Assembly: GCA_009760885.1 (NCBI GenBank)
Contig: CM019701.1
Span: 35,540,697 to 35,604,696, forward strand
Source: Achatina immaculata
Lineage: Eukaryota > Mollusca > Gastropoda > Stylommatophora > Achatinidae
DNA length: 64,000 nt
Direction of reading: 5' to 3'
Under the pieces are notes generated by a model, which was not told the origin of the DNA, made no database searches, and was given only the letters and a program-made list of their open reading frames with translations. Positions 11,761 through 22,399 of the stretch are shown piece after piece; position 1 is the first letter of the stretch, and every line of letters starts with the position of its first letter. Made by a program: the position numbers and the translations under genes.

Positions 11761-11994
11761 AAAATCATTCACCGAAAAAGTTTTAGTCATCAAGAGTATA
11801 AATCGTGATATGTGGTATGAATGGGGAAAAAATAATCACAGAGAGCTGTGATAAGTCTTAGAGTTTCAGGCAACATAAAAAAATATTCAGCACTGGGAGA
11901 AACCCCACAGGCAGAAGTTTGTGCTTCTGCAGGTCACTACATGCAAGGTCAACATAGCAGCAAAAAAGGTTAGTGGGAGTTCCAGAGTAAGGCG

Positions 11995-12100
11995 GCTGGA
12001 TTTTTTTATAAATGGTTTTGATTTTTGGCATCATACTCTCTACAGCTGTCTTTTTACTTTTCTTTGACCTACCCATTACAGTAAAATTGCATGTTTAAAT
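11995..12100. repeat. unclassified dispersed repeat, copy 3 (partial)
   Basis: Shares 'ttttgatttttggcat', 'actctctacagctgtc' and 'tttttacttttctttg' with 6190-6250. It ends about 65 bases before the CAP exon at 12165. Confidence 0.45.
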
Positions 12101-12164
12101 TTCTGATAAATAAGAAAGCTTCCAAAAAAACTACTAAATAAAAACTTCCTTGTGATTTGCATAG

Positions 12165-12247
12165 ATTCCTGTAAGAAGACTGGTATTGTGTTTGATGATC
12201 TAGTGTCATCCCTGGAGTTTGTCAACTGTCAGAGTGTACAAGCACAG
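12165..12247 (+). CDS. CAP: adenylyl cyclase-associated protein (CAP), third-from-last exon
   Basis: This exon of 83 bases follows the acceptor 'gatttgcatag' and precedes the donor GTGAGG at 12248. It begins with two bases that complete the split Asp codon, then encodes 'SCKKTGIVFDDLVSSLEFVN' and 'CQSVQAQ', ending in phase 0. The family equivalent is the 'DNCKK.GLVFDD.V...E..N....Q.Q' strand of the CARP beta-helix. The intron before it is 4624 bp and holds the mariner, family B and piggyBac-like relics; the intron after it is 8150 bp. No frameshift or stop is present. Confidence 0.92.
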
Positions 12248-12630
12248 GTGAGGTCTTAGCAGAAGTGATAAAAATGGCATTCTTGTTTCATCTGTCTTAA
12301 TGAAGTGATCATACGTAGAAAATTTTTGAAGAATTGTACCCTTCAGTTGTACAATACAGCAATTTTTTTTTTTGTTGTAAGACATTACAATTATTTCTGA
12401 GAAACAAATATGTATCTGTGCACTGAGAAAGAAAGAGAAATACAGAAACAGAGATGTTAGATTCAGAGTTCACAGGATGCAGTGTAGGTTGTTTCCAACA
12501 CTTCGTTTTGCAAAGACCAAATGTAACATTTAAATGCTTTCCTCAGAATACTACATAATAATTAGTGTTTGAGTATATAAACTATACACGATCCACTGCA
12601 GTAAAGATGTGATATCACAATGTATAAACT
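12248..12630. other. CAP intron, unassigned part
   Basis: AT-rich, no recognised element before the Penelope-like 3' region. Confidence 0.5.
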
Positions 12631-14172
12631 ATGGGGGAAAAAGTAGGAACAGCTTTATTTCTTAACAAGTACACGGTTGTGACATTTCGGCATGAGCCTT
12701 AATCATACAAAAACATACAGAATGAAGAAATAGAGAGAGGAGATAAAATATAAATTCACATGAGAGTATATTAAAAAGAAAAGGAAAAAAATAAAATCAA
12801 ATGAATAGAGCACTTAGCTGTAACTTGTAAGAAGATGTGGCTTGATCAACACTGTGTCAGAAATCCGCATGGCGGAGTGTAGAGAGTATTTAAATGGAGA
12901 GTTGGAATGTGTGATAGGTGGATCGTAACTGAGGTTGGTGGGTAGGGAAACCGTGGAGGGAAGAGAGAGATACAATGGTAATCTAGCTGGGAGAAGGTGA
13001 AATATGTGATTACAGTAGGGGTAGAGGGGTTGTAATGTGATGCTGTGAAGGGGTTCTAAGCTATGTGTAACAAGTGAGAAGGGAGTGGAATTTAGTGGAA
13101 AGGGATAATTGTGGAAGAGGAGAATGTTAGATGTAGCTGAATAGCAATTTTAAACCATGTGGTTCCAGCATCCCATATTCCTGAATGTAGCGGTTCTTAA
13201 GCACTAGGCAGCTTGTGTCATCTGCGTGACATTGTTTGATGGCTGTTATCAGAAAGTTGGATTTGGCTCTGTGGTTGGGGTCATTGAAATGATTCGGGGC
13301 TGGTTTCATAGCATGCTGGGTGATATCATACAGATGTTTTTGCATGTGGTCCCCTAATCTGAGGCCAGTTTCACCAATGTAAGTTATTCTGCATCTTTTG
13401 CATACAGTGACATATATCACATTTATGGGACTCATGGAGAGTGAGGATAGTTTTGAGAAAGGTGATTGTTTTCGTTTCCCAGACTACAGGGCAGGTAACA
13501 GCAAGGGCAGTTACATTTTCTAGTGCCAACATATTGAAGGTTCCGCTTCAAGTGGCTATGGACAAGGACATCCTTAAGATTTGGTTCCCATTTGTATGCT
13601 GATAGGGGTGGATCAGAGAAAATGTCGTGAGTGTCGGGGTCGAGTTGGATTAATGGCGGATGACGATAAAGAATTTTCTTAACCATCTGACTATGTGGGT
13701 AAAAGAAAGTACTAATTTAACTCTGTCAGATGGGGTGACAGGTTTTTCCTGAACGCATCTTTGCGGCTCACTAGTTGGATGCGATTGAATGCTTTCCGAA
13801 GGACGTTGTCTGGGTAATGGCGATGATGGAAAAATTCTAATAAATTGTTGGACTGATCTATAAAGTCCAAATTATCCTGACATAGGCAGCGAAGACGGAG
13901 GAGTTGAGAGTATGGGATGGAGTTCTTACAAGCTTCAGGATGAGAGGAGGTATAAAGTAAATAGATGTGGCTGTCGGTGGGCTTGTAAAATACAGAGGTG
14001 CTTGTCTGTGCCAATAGATATTTTAATGTCCAAAAAGTTCACAGACTTGTCAGAAATTTCATAAGTGAATTTTATGTTCTTATTAAGTGAGTTGGTGAAT
14101 TCAGCAAATACTTTAGGGTCTTCCTGTGGCATACTGGTGACTCCAGTGCCATCATCGATGTACTTTTTTATA
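12631..14172 (-). mobile_element. Penelope-like element with GIY-YIG endonuclease domain, 5'-truncated
   Basis: On the minus strand, 14132-13712 encodes the end of the reverse transcriptase module, with a frameshift: 'VNFLDIKISI', 'TSVFYKPTDSHIYLLYTSSH' and 'NSIPYSQLLRLRCLCQD', which match conserved Penelope blocks. The frame 13686-13432 carries the linker and a Cys motif ('GTRKCNCPCC'). The frame 13435-13127 is the GIY-YIG module: 'NVIYVTVCKRCRITYIGETG', then 'PNHFNDPNHRAKSNFLITAI' and the end motif 'YGMLEPHGLKL'. The Arg expected after the YIG block is not in its usual context ('TGLRLGDHMQKH'). The 3' untranslated region runs to about 12631. The 5' part, including the YADD box, is missing; a family C LINE abuts at about 14172. 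Confidence 0.85.
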
Positions 14173-14179
14173 GAATTCT

Positions 14180-15090
14180 GGAAGTCTGCCAGTGTAGGTT
14201 TCCCATAATGAAATTATCTCTCTCCCTCTCTGAACCTTAAGTGCCCAGGGCACATGGGGCTTCCGCAAGGGTTTTCCACAAATGCCTGTCCTTTGCTTTT
14301 TTTCTCCTCTTGCCCAGGTGAGCCCACTATTGCTCAACATCCTTTCTCTTGGTCTTCTCCATGTCTCTAAGGGGTCTACCCTTACTTCTGTTCCCCTGTG
14401 GTGTCCATCTTAGTGCTATTTTTGGTAGTGAGTTGTCAGTCATTCGTAGCACATGTCCCAACCATCGCCAACGTCTTTCCTCAATAATTGCTGTCAGTGG
14501 CTTCATTTGCATTTCTGCCAACAAGATATTATTTCTTATGGTGTTTGGCCAAAATATTTTTCTAATTCTTCGTAAACATTTAGTCTGGAAAGAATTCAAC
14601 CTGTTTTCTATGGTTTTGGTGATTTTCCAGCATTCAATTCCATAGAGTAGTACACTTAGAACATTACTCTTAAATATCCTGATTTTCATATTTATGCTTA
14701 GTTTTTATATTTCCATATAGTCTACAGCACTGCAAAAGCCTGGTTTGCTCTAGTAAGTCTGCTGTTGATGTCCTCTGTGCTGTCTCCATTTTCTACTACT
14801 CTACTGCCAAGGTATACAAATTCATTGACAGCCTCCACTAACTTGCTGTCTGCTCTAAGTACATTTCTGTTGTTCACATTTTGCTTCATTAACTTTGTCT
14901 TTTCTACGTTGATCTTTAGTCCTATGTTATTTGCATTCTGAGTTAGCTTGTTTATTTTATCTTGCATGTCTTTGTGGCTGCTTAATAGTAGACAAATGTT
15001 GTCCGCAAAGTCAAGGTCCTCCAGCACTGTGTCAAGGGTCCATTGTAATCCTCTGCATTTGTCTGATGTTGCCGCCTTCATTAACCAGTC
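14180..15090 (-). mobile_element. RTE-like LINE family C, C-terminal third
   Basis: Minus-strand frames 15081-14722, 14689-14327 and 14340-14152 give 'LEDLDFADNICLLLSSHKDM' (catalytic box FADD changed to FADN), 'INVEKTKLM', 'FVYLGSRVVENGDSTEDINS', 'SVLLYGIECWKITKTIENRL' and 'RRWRWLGHVLRMTDNSLPKI'. The 3' end carries a GA-type tail (14212-14232 on the + strand, TC-rich). It is truncated upstream of the FADN box. Two frameshifts. Confidence 0.8.
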
Positions 15091-15360
15091 TCATTCATTC
15101 ATTCATTTGCATGTCCCTTGCGGAACTTTGGCTCCCTAACAGCTCTCCTGTAGGCCTCTCGGTTGTGAGCAAGATGGCCTGCTGCTGATGCATCCATTTA
15201 CAGATCATCAACGATGTCTTGCAGCCACCTTCGCCTTGGTCTTCCTCTCTTTCTTTTTCCCATTATGTACCCTTCCAAGACTGTCTTATCTAGATTATCA
15301 TGACATTTAATGTGTCCAAAATATTTCAGTTTTCTCTCTTTAATCCTCTTTACTAGCCAG
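15091..15360 (-). mobile_element. RTE-like LINE family A, 3' tail fragment
   Basis: Begins with the CATT tandem (TGAA on the minus strand, 15092-15107), followed by the complement of the family A C-terminus ('AREAKFRKGHANE', 'GKRKRGRPRRRWL', 'KLKYFGHIK'). It abuts family C on one side and family B on the other without spacer. Confidence 0.75.
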
Positions 15361-15820
15361 AATATTCAGAATAACTTTGCAAAATACTTTTGATACAACT
15401 GGTTATCCCTCTCCAGTTATTGCAGTTGCTAAGGTTGCCTTTTTTGGATATTTTAACAATGATTCTTTGTTTCCATTTAGAAGGGACCTTTTCTTCTTTC
15501 CAAATTTTATTAAACATTCTCTGTTGTTGTCTCATGTTGTCACTATTAATAGCTTTTAACATTTCAGCTCTTAGTTCATCCTCACCTGCAGCTTTGTTGT
15601 TAGCCATTAAATTCACTGCTGTTTCATTTTCATTCAGTGTAATTTCTTCTAGGTTTGACATCTAGTTGTGGGATTGGTATGTCATTTTTAAGATTTTTCA
15701 ATTCATTTTGGTGTGGTCGATTAAGTATTTCTTGGAAGTGTTTGACCCATCTTTGCCTTTTGGTATTTACTTGATATGAGGCATGGCCTAAATAAAGCTT
15801 TTGACTGGTCACCCAGAAAT
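15361..15820 (-). mobile_element. RTE-like LINE family B, fragment before the reverse transcriptase core
   Basis: Minus frames 15812-15630 and 15661-15353 read 'RQRWVKHFQEILNRPHQNE', 'LMANNKAAGEDELRAEMLKA', 'IWKEEKVPSKWKQRIIVKIS' and 'KKGNLSNCNNWRGITS', the N-terminal fingers region of RTE-type reverse transcriptases. The same region occurs at 61500-61760 (minus). Confidence 0.75.
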
Positions 15821-15887
15821 TTTGAAAAACATCAGTTAGAACTGGCAGTTGGAGTTTACAAGAGAGAGTGGAGTTTAGAGATAGTTA

Positions 15888-17867
15888 AATCATCATCATC
15901 CTGTGCCATGCCTGGAGGTGTTGGCAACCATATCTCTCCTCAGTTTCTGATCTTTCATGTTGTTCATCAGTTCTGTTGTTATGCCTCTCCCATGCCAGTT
16001 TGTCAAGTGAAGATTTTTTTTTCTCTTTATCTACCTCTCCCTTTCTTGCCTCCAGTTTTCCCTGTTGTCACAATATTTTCTGACCCTCCTCTTTTCATTA
16101 CATGGTCAATAAACCTTGTTAATTTCTCATTGACTTTCCTTAGGCATTCCTCATTTGTTATTTTGATTGTCCATGGTATTCTTAACATTCTTCATAGGAA
16201 CCACATTGCAGTTACCACTAATGCTCTAGTTGTTTTTGTTAGTGACCACTATTCGCTTCCATACAGTAGTACTGACTTGATACAACATTTCAGGACTCTT
16301 TTCTTAGTGTCTATTTACAAAGATAGACTGTACAAAATAGATTTCATTTTCTGAAATGCTACCTTTCCCTGACATATTCTGTTTTTGACTTTTGTGGTAA
16401 ACTTACCATCTGATGTTATCATTGTACCAAGATATTTTAATTTGGGCATTTATTTTAATGTTATTCCTTTGTTTTTTACATTGCATTCTGGTAGTTTTTT
16501 TTCTGGACACAATCATGGCTTCTGTTTTCTTATTGTTCAGTGATAGTCTTTCACTTTCTGCTACTACTATATCAAACAGCTCTTGTAGATCTTTTTTTCA
16601 TTGTGTGTTGTCAGCGTATCTCAGGTTATTCATGTTTTGTCCTCCAATTTTTATCCCAGGCTTGTCGGTAATGGCTTTCATAATATTCTCACTGAAAACA
16701 GATCTGAAGACAGTACACATCCTTATTTTACTCTCTTCTTTAAGCTCTGAAATTTGATTACTTTGTTGTTTTACTTGTTGGCTGATTTTTGGTTCCAATA
16801 TAAATTTTTTATTATTCTTAGATCTTTCCAGCATCTTCATCACTTTCTCACATTTTACCTTGTCTAATGCTCAGTTTTCTCAAATCATGTATAGTAAAAA
16901 CGTTCCTTTGCCCTTTTGTTCGTCTGCTATCTCTACTTTAACTTTTTGTATCATCCTCATTATTATTCTTAACAGCAATTTATTGATAAGGCATGATAAA
17001 CTAATAGTTCAATGTTCTTCACATTCTTGTGCACTTGTTTCAGGGCTAAAATGTGGATGTCAGCACATAGTTTAGTATATCTTTGTTGTTGTAAATGACA
17101 TTTAAAAGCTTTGTAATAATTTTTGTGCCAAATTCCTCAGGAGCTTTTATTTCTTCAGTTACAGTATTGTCTGGTTCAGTTACCTTCCCTTTTTGTTCCA
17201 TAGTGTCTATGATTTCTTCTTCAGGAATTGGTAATCCCTCTAAGTTTGTGCCTGGTGGTCATTCAGGTCGTTCTCCACCATATAAATCATCTGTGTATGC
17301 TGTCCATCTATTTAGATTTTTACTCTGTGTCAATTAATATATTTCTTGTCCATCACATGTAAGATTTCTTTTTTTCTTACCAGTTTTTTCCTTCCTTAAG
17401 TAGCATTTCTTTTCTTTGTTTAGTGGATGGAATCCCTGAGCATTTCCCAATGTTCGTCAATACTGTGTATTTTAGCGGTTTTGTTGTATCGATTTTTTTT
17501 CCTAATAACATGGTATTTATCTCTCATTTCTTCATTCTTAGTAATGAGGTCTACATTTAATTTGATGTTTTCCACTTACCAATTTTCTTTAGTTTTTTTT
17601 CTGACATACCCACACAGGGGATCATGATCACTGTTGCAATCCTGACCATATTTTGGTTGTTAATAATGCATTCCTGTATGTCTTGTTTCTAAGGATGTAA
17701 TCTATCTAATTGGAGATCTTTTTGGTCAGAGCTGTGCCATGTTGTGAGTCTTCAAGGATGTTGCTGACCATGTATTTCCTGTAATCATGTTATATGTTCT
17801 GCTCTATATGTTACTGGTAAGGCATATAAACTGCCTTACACAGTGCCAGAGCATCGTTTAAATTTGA
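15888..17867 (-). mobile_element. RTE-like LINE family D, near 2 kb, degenerate
   Basis: The 3' end is a GAT tandem on the minus strand (CATCATCATC at 15891-15900). The last readable residues are 'RDMVANTSRHGTG', as in family D-like 26280-26475. Upstream, the frame 16843-16598 reads 'TVFRSVFSENIMKAI' and 'NMNNLRYADNTQ' (YADD box changed to YADN). About 17590-17640 gives 'CNSDHDPLCGYV', resembling the end of the endonuclease domain. The spacing suggests one 5'-truncated element with many stops. Confidence 0.65.
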
Positions 17868-17960
17868 ATGGATGCATCAGCAGCAGGGCATCTAGCTTAC
17901 AACTGAGAGGCCTACAGGAGAGCTGTTAGGGAGCCAAAGTTCCACAAAGGACATGCAAAT
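17868..17960 (+). mobile_element. RTE-like LINE family A, 3' end fragment of about 90 bp
   Basis: Contains 'ggatgcatcagcagcagg', 'gagaggcctacaggagagc' and 'aaagttccacaaaggacatg', the nucleotide signature of the family A C-terminus. No tail tandem. Confidence 0.7.
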
Positions 17961-18039
17961 GCCAGAGCATAAAGTGAGCAAGCTTGATTCACATGTTGTG
18001 ACATCATGACACGGCATAAAAATTTCAAGCTAACATTTA

Positions 18040-18789
18040 TATCTCACTCAGGGAGATGGGCTTCCCGGGGTTAAATTCTGCCCTCAAACCGTGACTGGCC
18101 CAGCAAGCTAACTGTGGATATCTTTACTGCACATAGAAAACACAGGAAGAAATCAGTTCGTCAACTGATATAAACAGAAAACGACTCAGAAACGTTAAAC
18201 TTCAGAGAGAAAGAAAAGCGATTCTTAAAGTATATACTATCAACATATGTGGCAGAAATGATAAAATAGGAGGAATTAGTGGAGGGAATGAAAAGAAGAA
18301 ATATAAAAATCTTGTGAGAGGCATACACCAAACTCGGAGGTAAAGGCTGTAAACAAATACATCAGAATTATGTATTCCTGTACTCCAGAGTAAGAAAGAG
18401 CAAAACAGGGTGTCAGAATGATCATAGAACCAACCACTGCTGGCAAAATCTTGAAAACAAAATATGTATCAGATATATATCAGATTTAACTGTCGAAATA
18501 AAAGAAAATGAGCAGACCACAACCTATGTCCAAATATATGCCTCTTGCAATGCAGCAGACATGGAGGAAGAATGCAACAAAAGTTTTTTGACAACCTCCA
18601 TGACACACTAAACAACATAAATAAAGAGGAAAATATTATAATCATGGGAGATCAGTGCAAGACTGGGAATAAGTAGAGCAGATGTGGCAGTCCACCTGGG
18701 TGCTTTCAGTGACCAGCAGTGCTTTAGAAATGGAAATAGTAGCAGACTCCTAGAACTATGCAGTCAGCATAACCTTTTTATCATAAAAA
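18040..18789 (+). mobile_element. LINE endonuclease-domain fragment
   Basis: Broken + strand readings include 'RVRMIIEPTTAGKILKTKY', 'MEEECNKSFFDNLHDTLNN' and 'ENIIIMGD', the central blocks of an apurinic-type LINE endonuclease ending at the GD(F/Q)N motif. Frames change repeatedly. The family is not assigned; it is 3'-truncated by the mariner fragment. Confidence 0.55.
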
Positions 18790-19200
18790 AATTTGGTGTG
18801 TCTAAAAAGTTTGGTGAATGATTTGATATCTCAAAGGCAACATGGTACAGGTGCATGGCCGTGCACATGGTTATCCAGAGATACATTGAGAAGTGCCACC
18901 TAGCATTGAGTACACGTGAGGAGCAGGGTAATCCGCTGCAAGCAGTTGAACATAGTCAGTTTGAGAGATATGGTCACAGTGCAGTGGAGCAACGAGTGAA
19001 CATCAAGTTCTGCTACAAATTGGGGAAAACAGTGATAGAGATGTATGAAATGTTGGTGCGAGTGTACGGGACAGAAGCTGTAAGCAGAAAATGTGTTTAT
19101 GCCTCTTCCTTGCCTGACAAAAACTTATTTGAGCATATGAGATATTTTGTAGGAATAAAATAGGCACACTCTAATCTGCCTCGCTGTGTTTGCTGTCAAT
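18790..19200 (+). mobile_element. Tc1/mariner fragment, N-terminal transposase only
   Basis: A left-end-like sequence ('tttggtgtgtctaaaaagtt', about 18791) precedes a 102-codon frame at 18855-19163. Its middle part 'VEQRVNIKFCYKLGKTVIEM' and 'YEMLVRVYGTEAVSR' is the first helix-turn-helix of a mariner transposase. Residues 1-40 and the last 20 are not typical, so the element is broken on both sides of this segment. No catalytic domain and no right terminus. Confidence 0.65.
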
Positions 19201-19498
19201 TGGTCCGCGCCTGCTTATTTGGGTAAACTCTTATTCACAGGCGTCCTCTATATCTGAAGGATAGCTAAATAAAAGGAGTAATAAATTTAGTTTATATCTG
19301 CCAAAGTGGTGAAAATTTTGGGGAAAAATAAATGTCTTAATCAAGAATCAGTTATAATTTATGCACTCTCTCTGCCAGATCATCAGAATTATCTTTGCTC
19401 ACTTTTTCATAATGTTAATGTTTTAATTTGGAATCTGTGTATGAAAGCTAAGAGGTGAAGCCTTATGTATTGAATAATATTGTTGGTCAAATTCATAA
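19201..19498. other. CAP intron, unassigned part
   Basis: AT-rich, no element recognised. Confidence 0.4.
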
Positions 19499-19835
19499 GT
19501 TTTCTTTGTTTAATCCTCTTTACTAGCCAGCCTTCTTCAGTATTAAGTACTTGTAGTATGTATGTATTTGTTCTTTTTTTTGTGTCTATGATATTTGAAG
19601 AACTTTTCTGTAGTGTTTACATTCAAAGGCATTTATGTGTTTCTCAGCTGTTTTGTTAAGTGTCCAGGTCTCATAGGCATGTGTTGCAATGGGAAAGATG
19701 CATGCCCTTAAAAATCTTATTTTTGTAGTTCTGTCTTTTCCTCTCCACAGATTCTTTAGTTGTTTTACTTTCTGAAGAGCGATAGATGTCCTCCTTTTAA
19801 TTTACCTTATTGTATCTCCATTATTATAATAATAG
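19499..19835 (-). mobile_element. RTE-like LINE family A, internal 3' fragment
   Basis: The complement of the 'LVKRIK' to 'EYLGSLL' region. It has direct nucleotide similarity to 32870-33185, sharing 'taatcctctttactagccag' and 'cagctgttttgttaagtgtc'. No tail. Confidence 0.7.
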
Positions 19836-20397
19836 GTCAGATAGATCAATTCATAAACAAGCATAAAAATCTTACAAGTTGTTAATTTATCACCACTTGA
19901 GCAGGTGAATAAGAGACAGAGAAAATATATGAACTGGATGCAATAATAATATAGATAAGAAAATATATGGATAAGAAAAATAAGTAACAGTTCCTTTTAA
20001 AATGTTACATTCAGAGCAATATTTATCACTTTTTTTAGAAGAGAAAATTAAATTGAAGGTGTAAGGGAGTGAAGAATGAAAAGAGGAAATTGACACTTTA
20101 TTCATGTAATAAGAATTTTCACATGAGAATATGTACTAAAATGCAGATGAATTAGAAATGCAAGAAAATTATATTAGTAAAGAAGAGAAATGGGAGAAAA
20201 GTCATTGCAATCTTTAAGTCTACTTTATTAATATTCTCCTAAACTTGCTATGTTCATATTGTAGTGCCTTGCTTTTCAGTGACAAGTTTTGTAGATTGCT
20301 GAGCAGCTTCATAAAATAGTTATGTCTTATTAATCCTAATTTCCACATTTAAATGTGTAGCTGACAAGAAATTAATGTGAATAATTGTATCTGAAAG
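19836..20397. other. CAP intron, unassigned part
   Basis: AT-rich with T- and A-runs, no element recognised. Ends with the acceptor 'tgtatctgaaag' of the next exon. Confidence 0.5.
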
Positions 20398-20541
20398 GTG
20401 ACTGGCAAGATCCCAACACTAAGCATAGACAAAACAGATGGTTGCATGATGTATCTGAGCCCCGAGTCTTTGGATGTGGAGATTGTCACAGCCAAATCCT
20501 CAGAGATGAACATCTTAGTGCCTGTTGGTAATGGAGATTTT
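20398..20541 (+). CDS. CAP: adenylyl cyclase-associated protein (CAP), penultimate exon
   Basis: This exon has 48 codons, phase 0 at both ends, an acceptor AG at 20396-20397 and donor GTAAGT at 20542. It holds the family hallmark of the CARP domain: '[20 protein letters not shown]' followed by '[20 protein letters not shown]' and 'VPVGNGDF'. The 'SI.KTDGC..YLS..SL...I..AKSSEMN' signature is diagnostic of CAP proteins and lies in the dimerising, actin-contacting C-terminal strands. The open frame on either side is intron. This was the first exon to give the gene away; the others were found from it. Confidence 0.97.
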
Positions 20542-20662
20542 GTAAGTAAAGTTTTATTCTTTTTTTTTTTTTCCATATGCATCAGCAGCATGTATTTATT
20601 ATTTTAATGAAAAGTTCAGAATTCAGACTCCGGCTTCACTACATTCAGGACAACCCCATATA

Positions 20663-21889
20663 CAAGGTCTGGCAATTAAGTAATGAGACTAATTCCATAA
20701 AAAATAAAATAACAGTTGAAGATATAACCTGTATTTTATTCAAAGTAAACTCCTTGTACATTGATAGAGCGAGTGGCACGATCTGACTAACACTGGAACG
20801 ACCTCTGTAGTTCTTCTGTTGGTATGGCCCTTAAACTTGATGTTACAGCCCTTTGAATGTCATCAGTATCATCAAAGAAGTAACTTTTCAATGGTAACTT
20901 TAATTTTGGGAATAGAAGATGATCGCAGCGAATAGGGTTGGATGGTTGAGAACACACTCTTGTTTTTGGGCCAAAAATTCCTGTACAACTACCACCCAGT
21001 GAGCCGGTGCATTACATGAAGAAGGAAAAAACTGCCATGTGTTGAATACTCAGGTCAGACTCTGAGAATCCTTTTCAATAGGCATTTCAAAATACTTAAA
21101 TAAACTTTGGCAGTGACAGTCTGTCCCTCTGCAATAAATTCTTTTTCTTTATGAATAACTCCTTTGCTGTCGTAGAAGCACACCAACATTGTCTTCACTT
21201 TCGACTTTTGAAGATGAAATTTTTTGCCTTTTGGTGATGATGATGACTTCCACTAAGCACTTTGGCGTTTAGTTGTGGGATCATAACGGAAAATCCTTGT
21301 TTCATCCTCTGCAACAATCAAATTTAAGAAATCTGCGACACGTTTTGATGATGTCTTTTGCTTACTTAACATACTGATGTTTTTGGTCATCAGACAACGA
21401 ATGTGGTAGAAACCGGCAAGCAACTTTTTTCTTGCCCAAATCTTCCACTAAAATTTTACAAATGGTCTCTCAGTTAACACCAGATTCATCTGCCATCATC
21501 CTCACAGTCAAACAGCAATCTTCTTGTATCTGTTCTCTGACCTTTGCAATGAGTTCCTAATTACGAACAGAAATTAGGTGTCCATGTCTAGTTGCATTTG
21601 TAATCGTTTCCACACTTTTGAATTGTGAATACCACCTGAATATCTACATGAGGTAATTATCTCCATAAACTTGTCGCATCAATTCAACAGTCCCAGTGCC
21701 ACTTTTCCAAGTTTTAAACAGAATTTAATGTTAGGTTTTTGCTAGGTCAACAAAATGCCAGCTTGCTTGTCATCTGCTGAAAAGTTGCCAGATCATAGAT
21801 GAAAGTTGCCTCTTTGGATTCCATGCTTTGCTTCTTAGATGGGATTTTTGTATTGGCCATAATAAAATCTGTCTCATTGTCAGGCCTTG
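20663..21889 (-). mobile_element. Tc1/mariner-family transposon, 1227 bp, both ends present, degenerate transposase
   Basis: The left end (20663, 'CAAGGTCTGGCAATTAAG') is matched by the complement of the right end at 21889 ('CAAGGCCTGACAATGAGAC', with a short deletion). Both are flanked by TA. Minus-strand readings give a broken transposase. The first catalytic region is 'AEDETRIFRYDP' (about 21310-21280). Next comes 'MLVCFYDSKGVIHKE', then a 'CNAPAHWVVVVQEFLAQK' block where the expected second catalytic Asp is replaced by Cys, and a C-terminus ending 'ELVSLLNCQTLY'. The third catalytic motif has been eroded. Length is close to a complete mariner. It sits in the last CAP intron, opposite to the gene. 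Confidence 0.85.
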
Positions 21890-21969
21890 TATGCTCAGCT
21901 GTATGCCGCAGCATCCATCCAAGTTTGCTAATAGTTCCTGTCAAATGTTTGACATTTTAATGGAATTTT

Positions 21970-22390
21970 AAGTGTGTCTTACATCCTTTCCTTGCCATTA
22001 AACATCATATAGGGCTCACATGGTAGATTGCCAAAATTTCCTGTTTTCTGCGAGCTTTTCAACTTCATCAAGGGATGTTATTCCATCTAAGCTGGCCTCT
22101 CTTAACAGTGTCCTCATTAGAGTTTCACGTGGTCGACCTCTTTTTTCCTCAGCTTTGTGTGTTCCACTTGATAGCTTGTTTTGGGATTCTCTGGTTGTTT
22201 CTTCTCAGCACATGAATGTGTCCAAAATTGTTTATATATATATATATGTCTATATATGTATATATGTCCATCTTCTTTTTCTGATCACCCATGAGACAGG
22301 TTGCTGTTTGCTTATCTGTCTTATCTCTGCATTGTTCTTGAATTTGTTCCACTTTATACTGAGTATTTTCCTGAGGCATTATTTAAGTGC
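21970..22390 (-). mobile_element. RTE-like LINE family B, C-terminal fragment
   Basis: The complement of the family B tail ('RRNNQRIPKQAIKWN', 'LMGDQKKKM', 'KVEQIQEQCRDKTDK'). A TA-rich microsatellite (about 22234-22270) has expanded inside it. It abuts a + strand family A copy at about 22400. Confidence 0.7.
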
Positions 22391-22399
22391 ATATTTATA

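Noticed and set aside
22234..22270. TA-rich run considered as a promoter or origin
   Set aside because: It lies inside a LINE fragment and looks like microsatellite growth.
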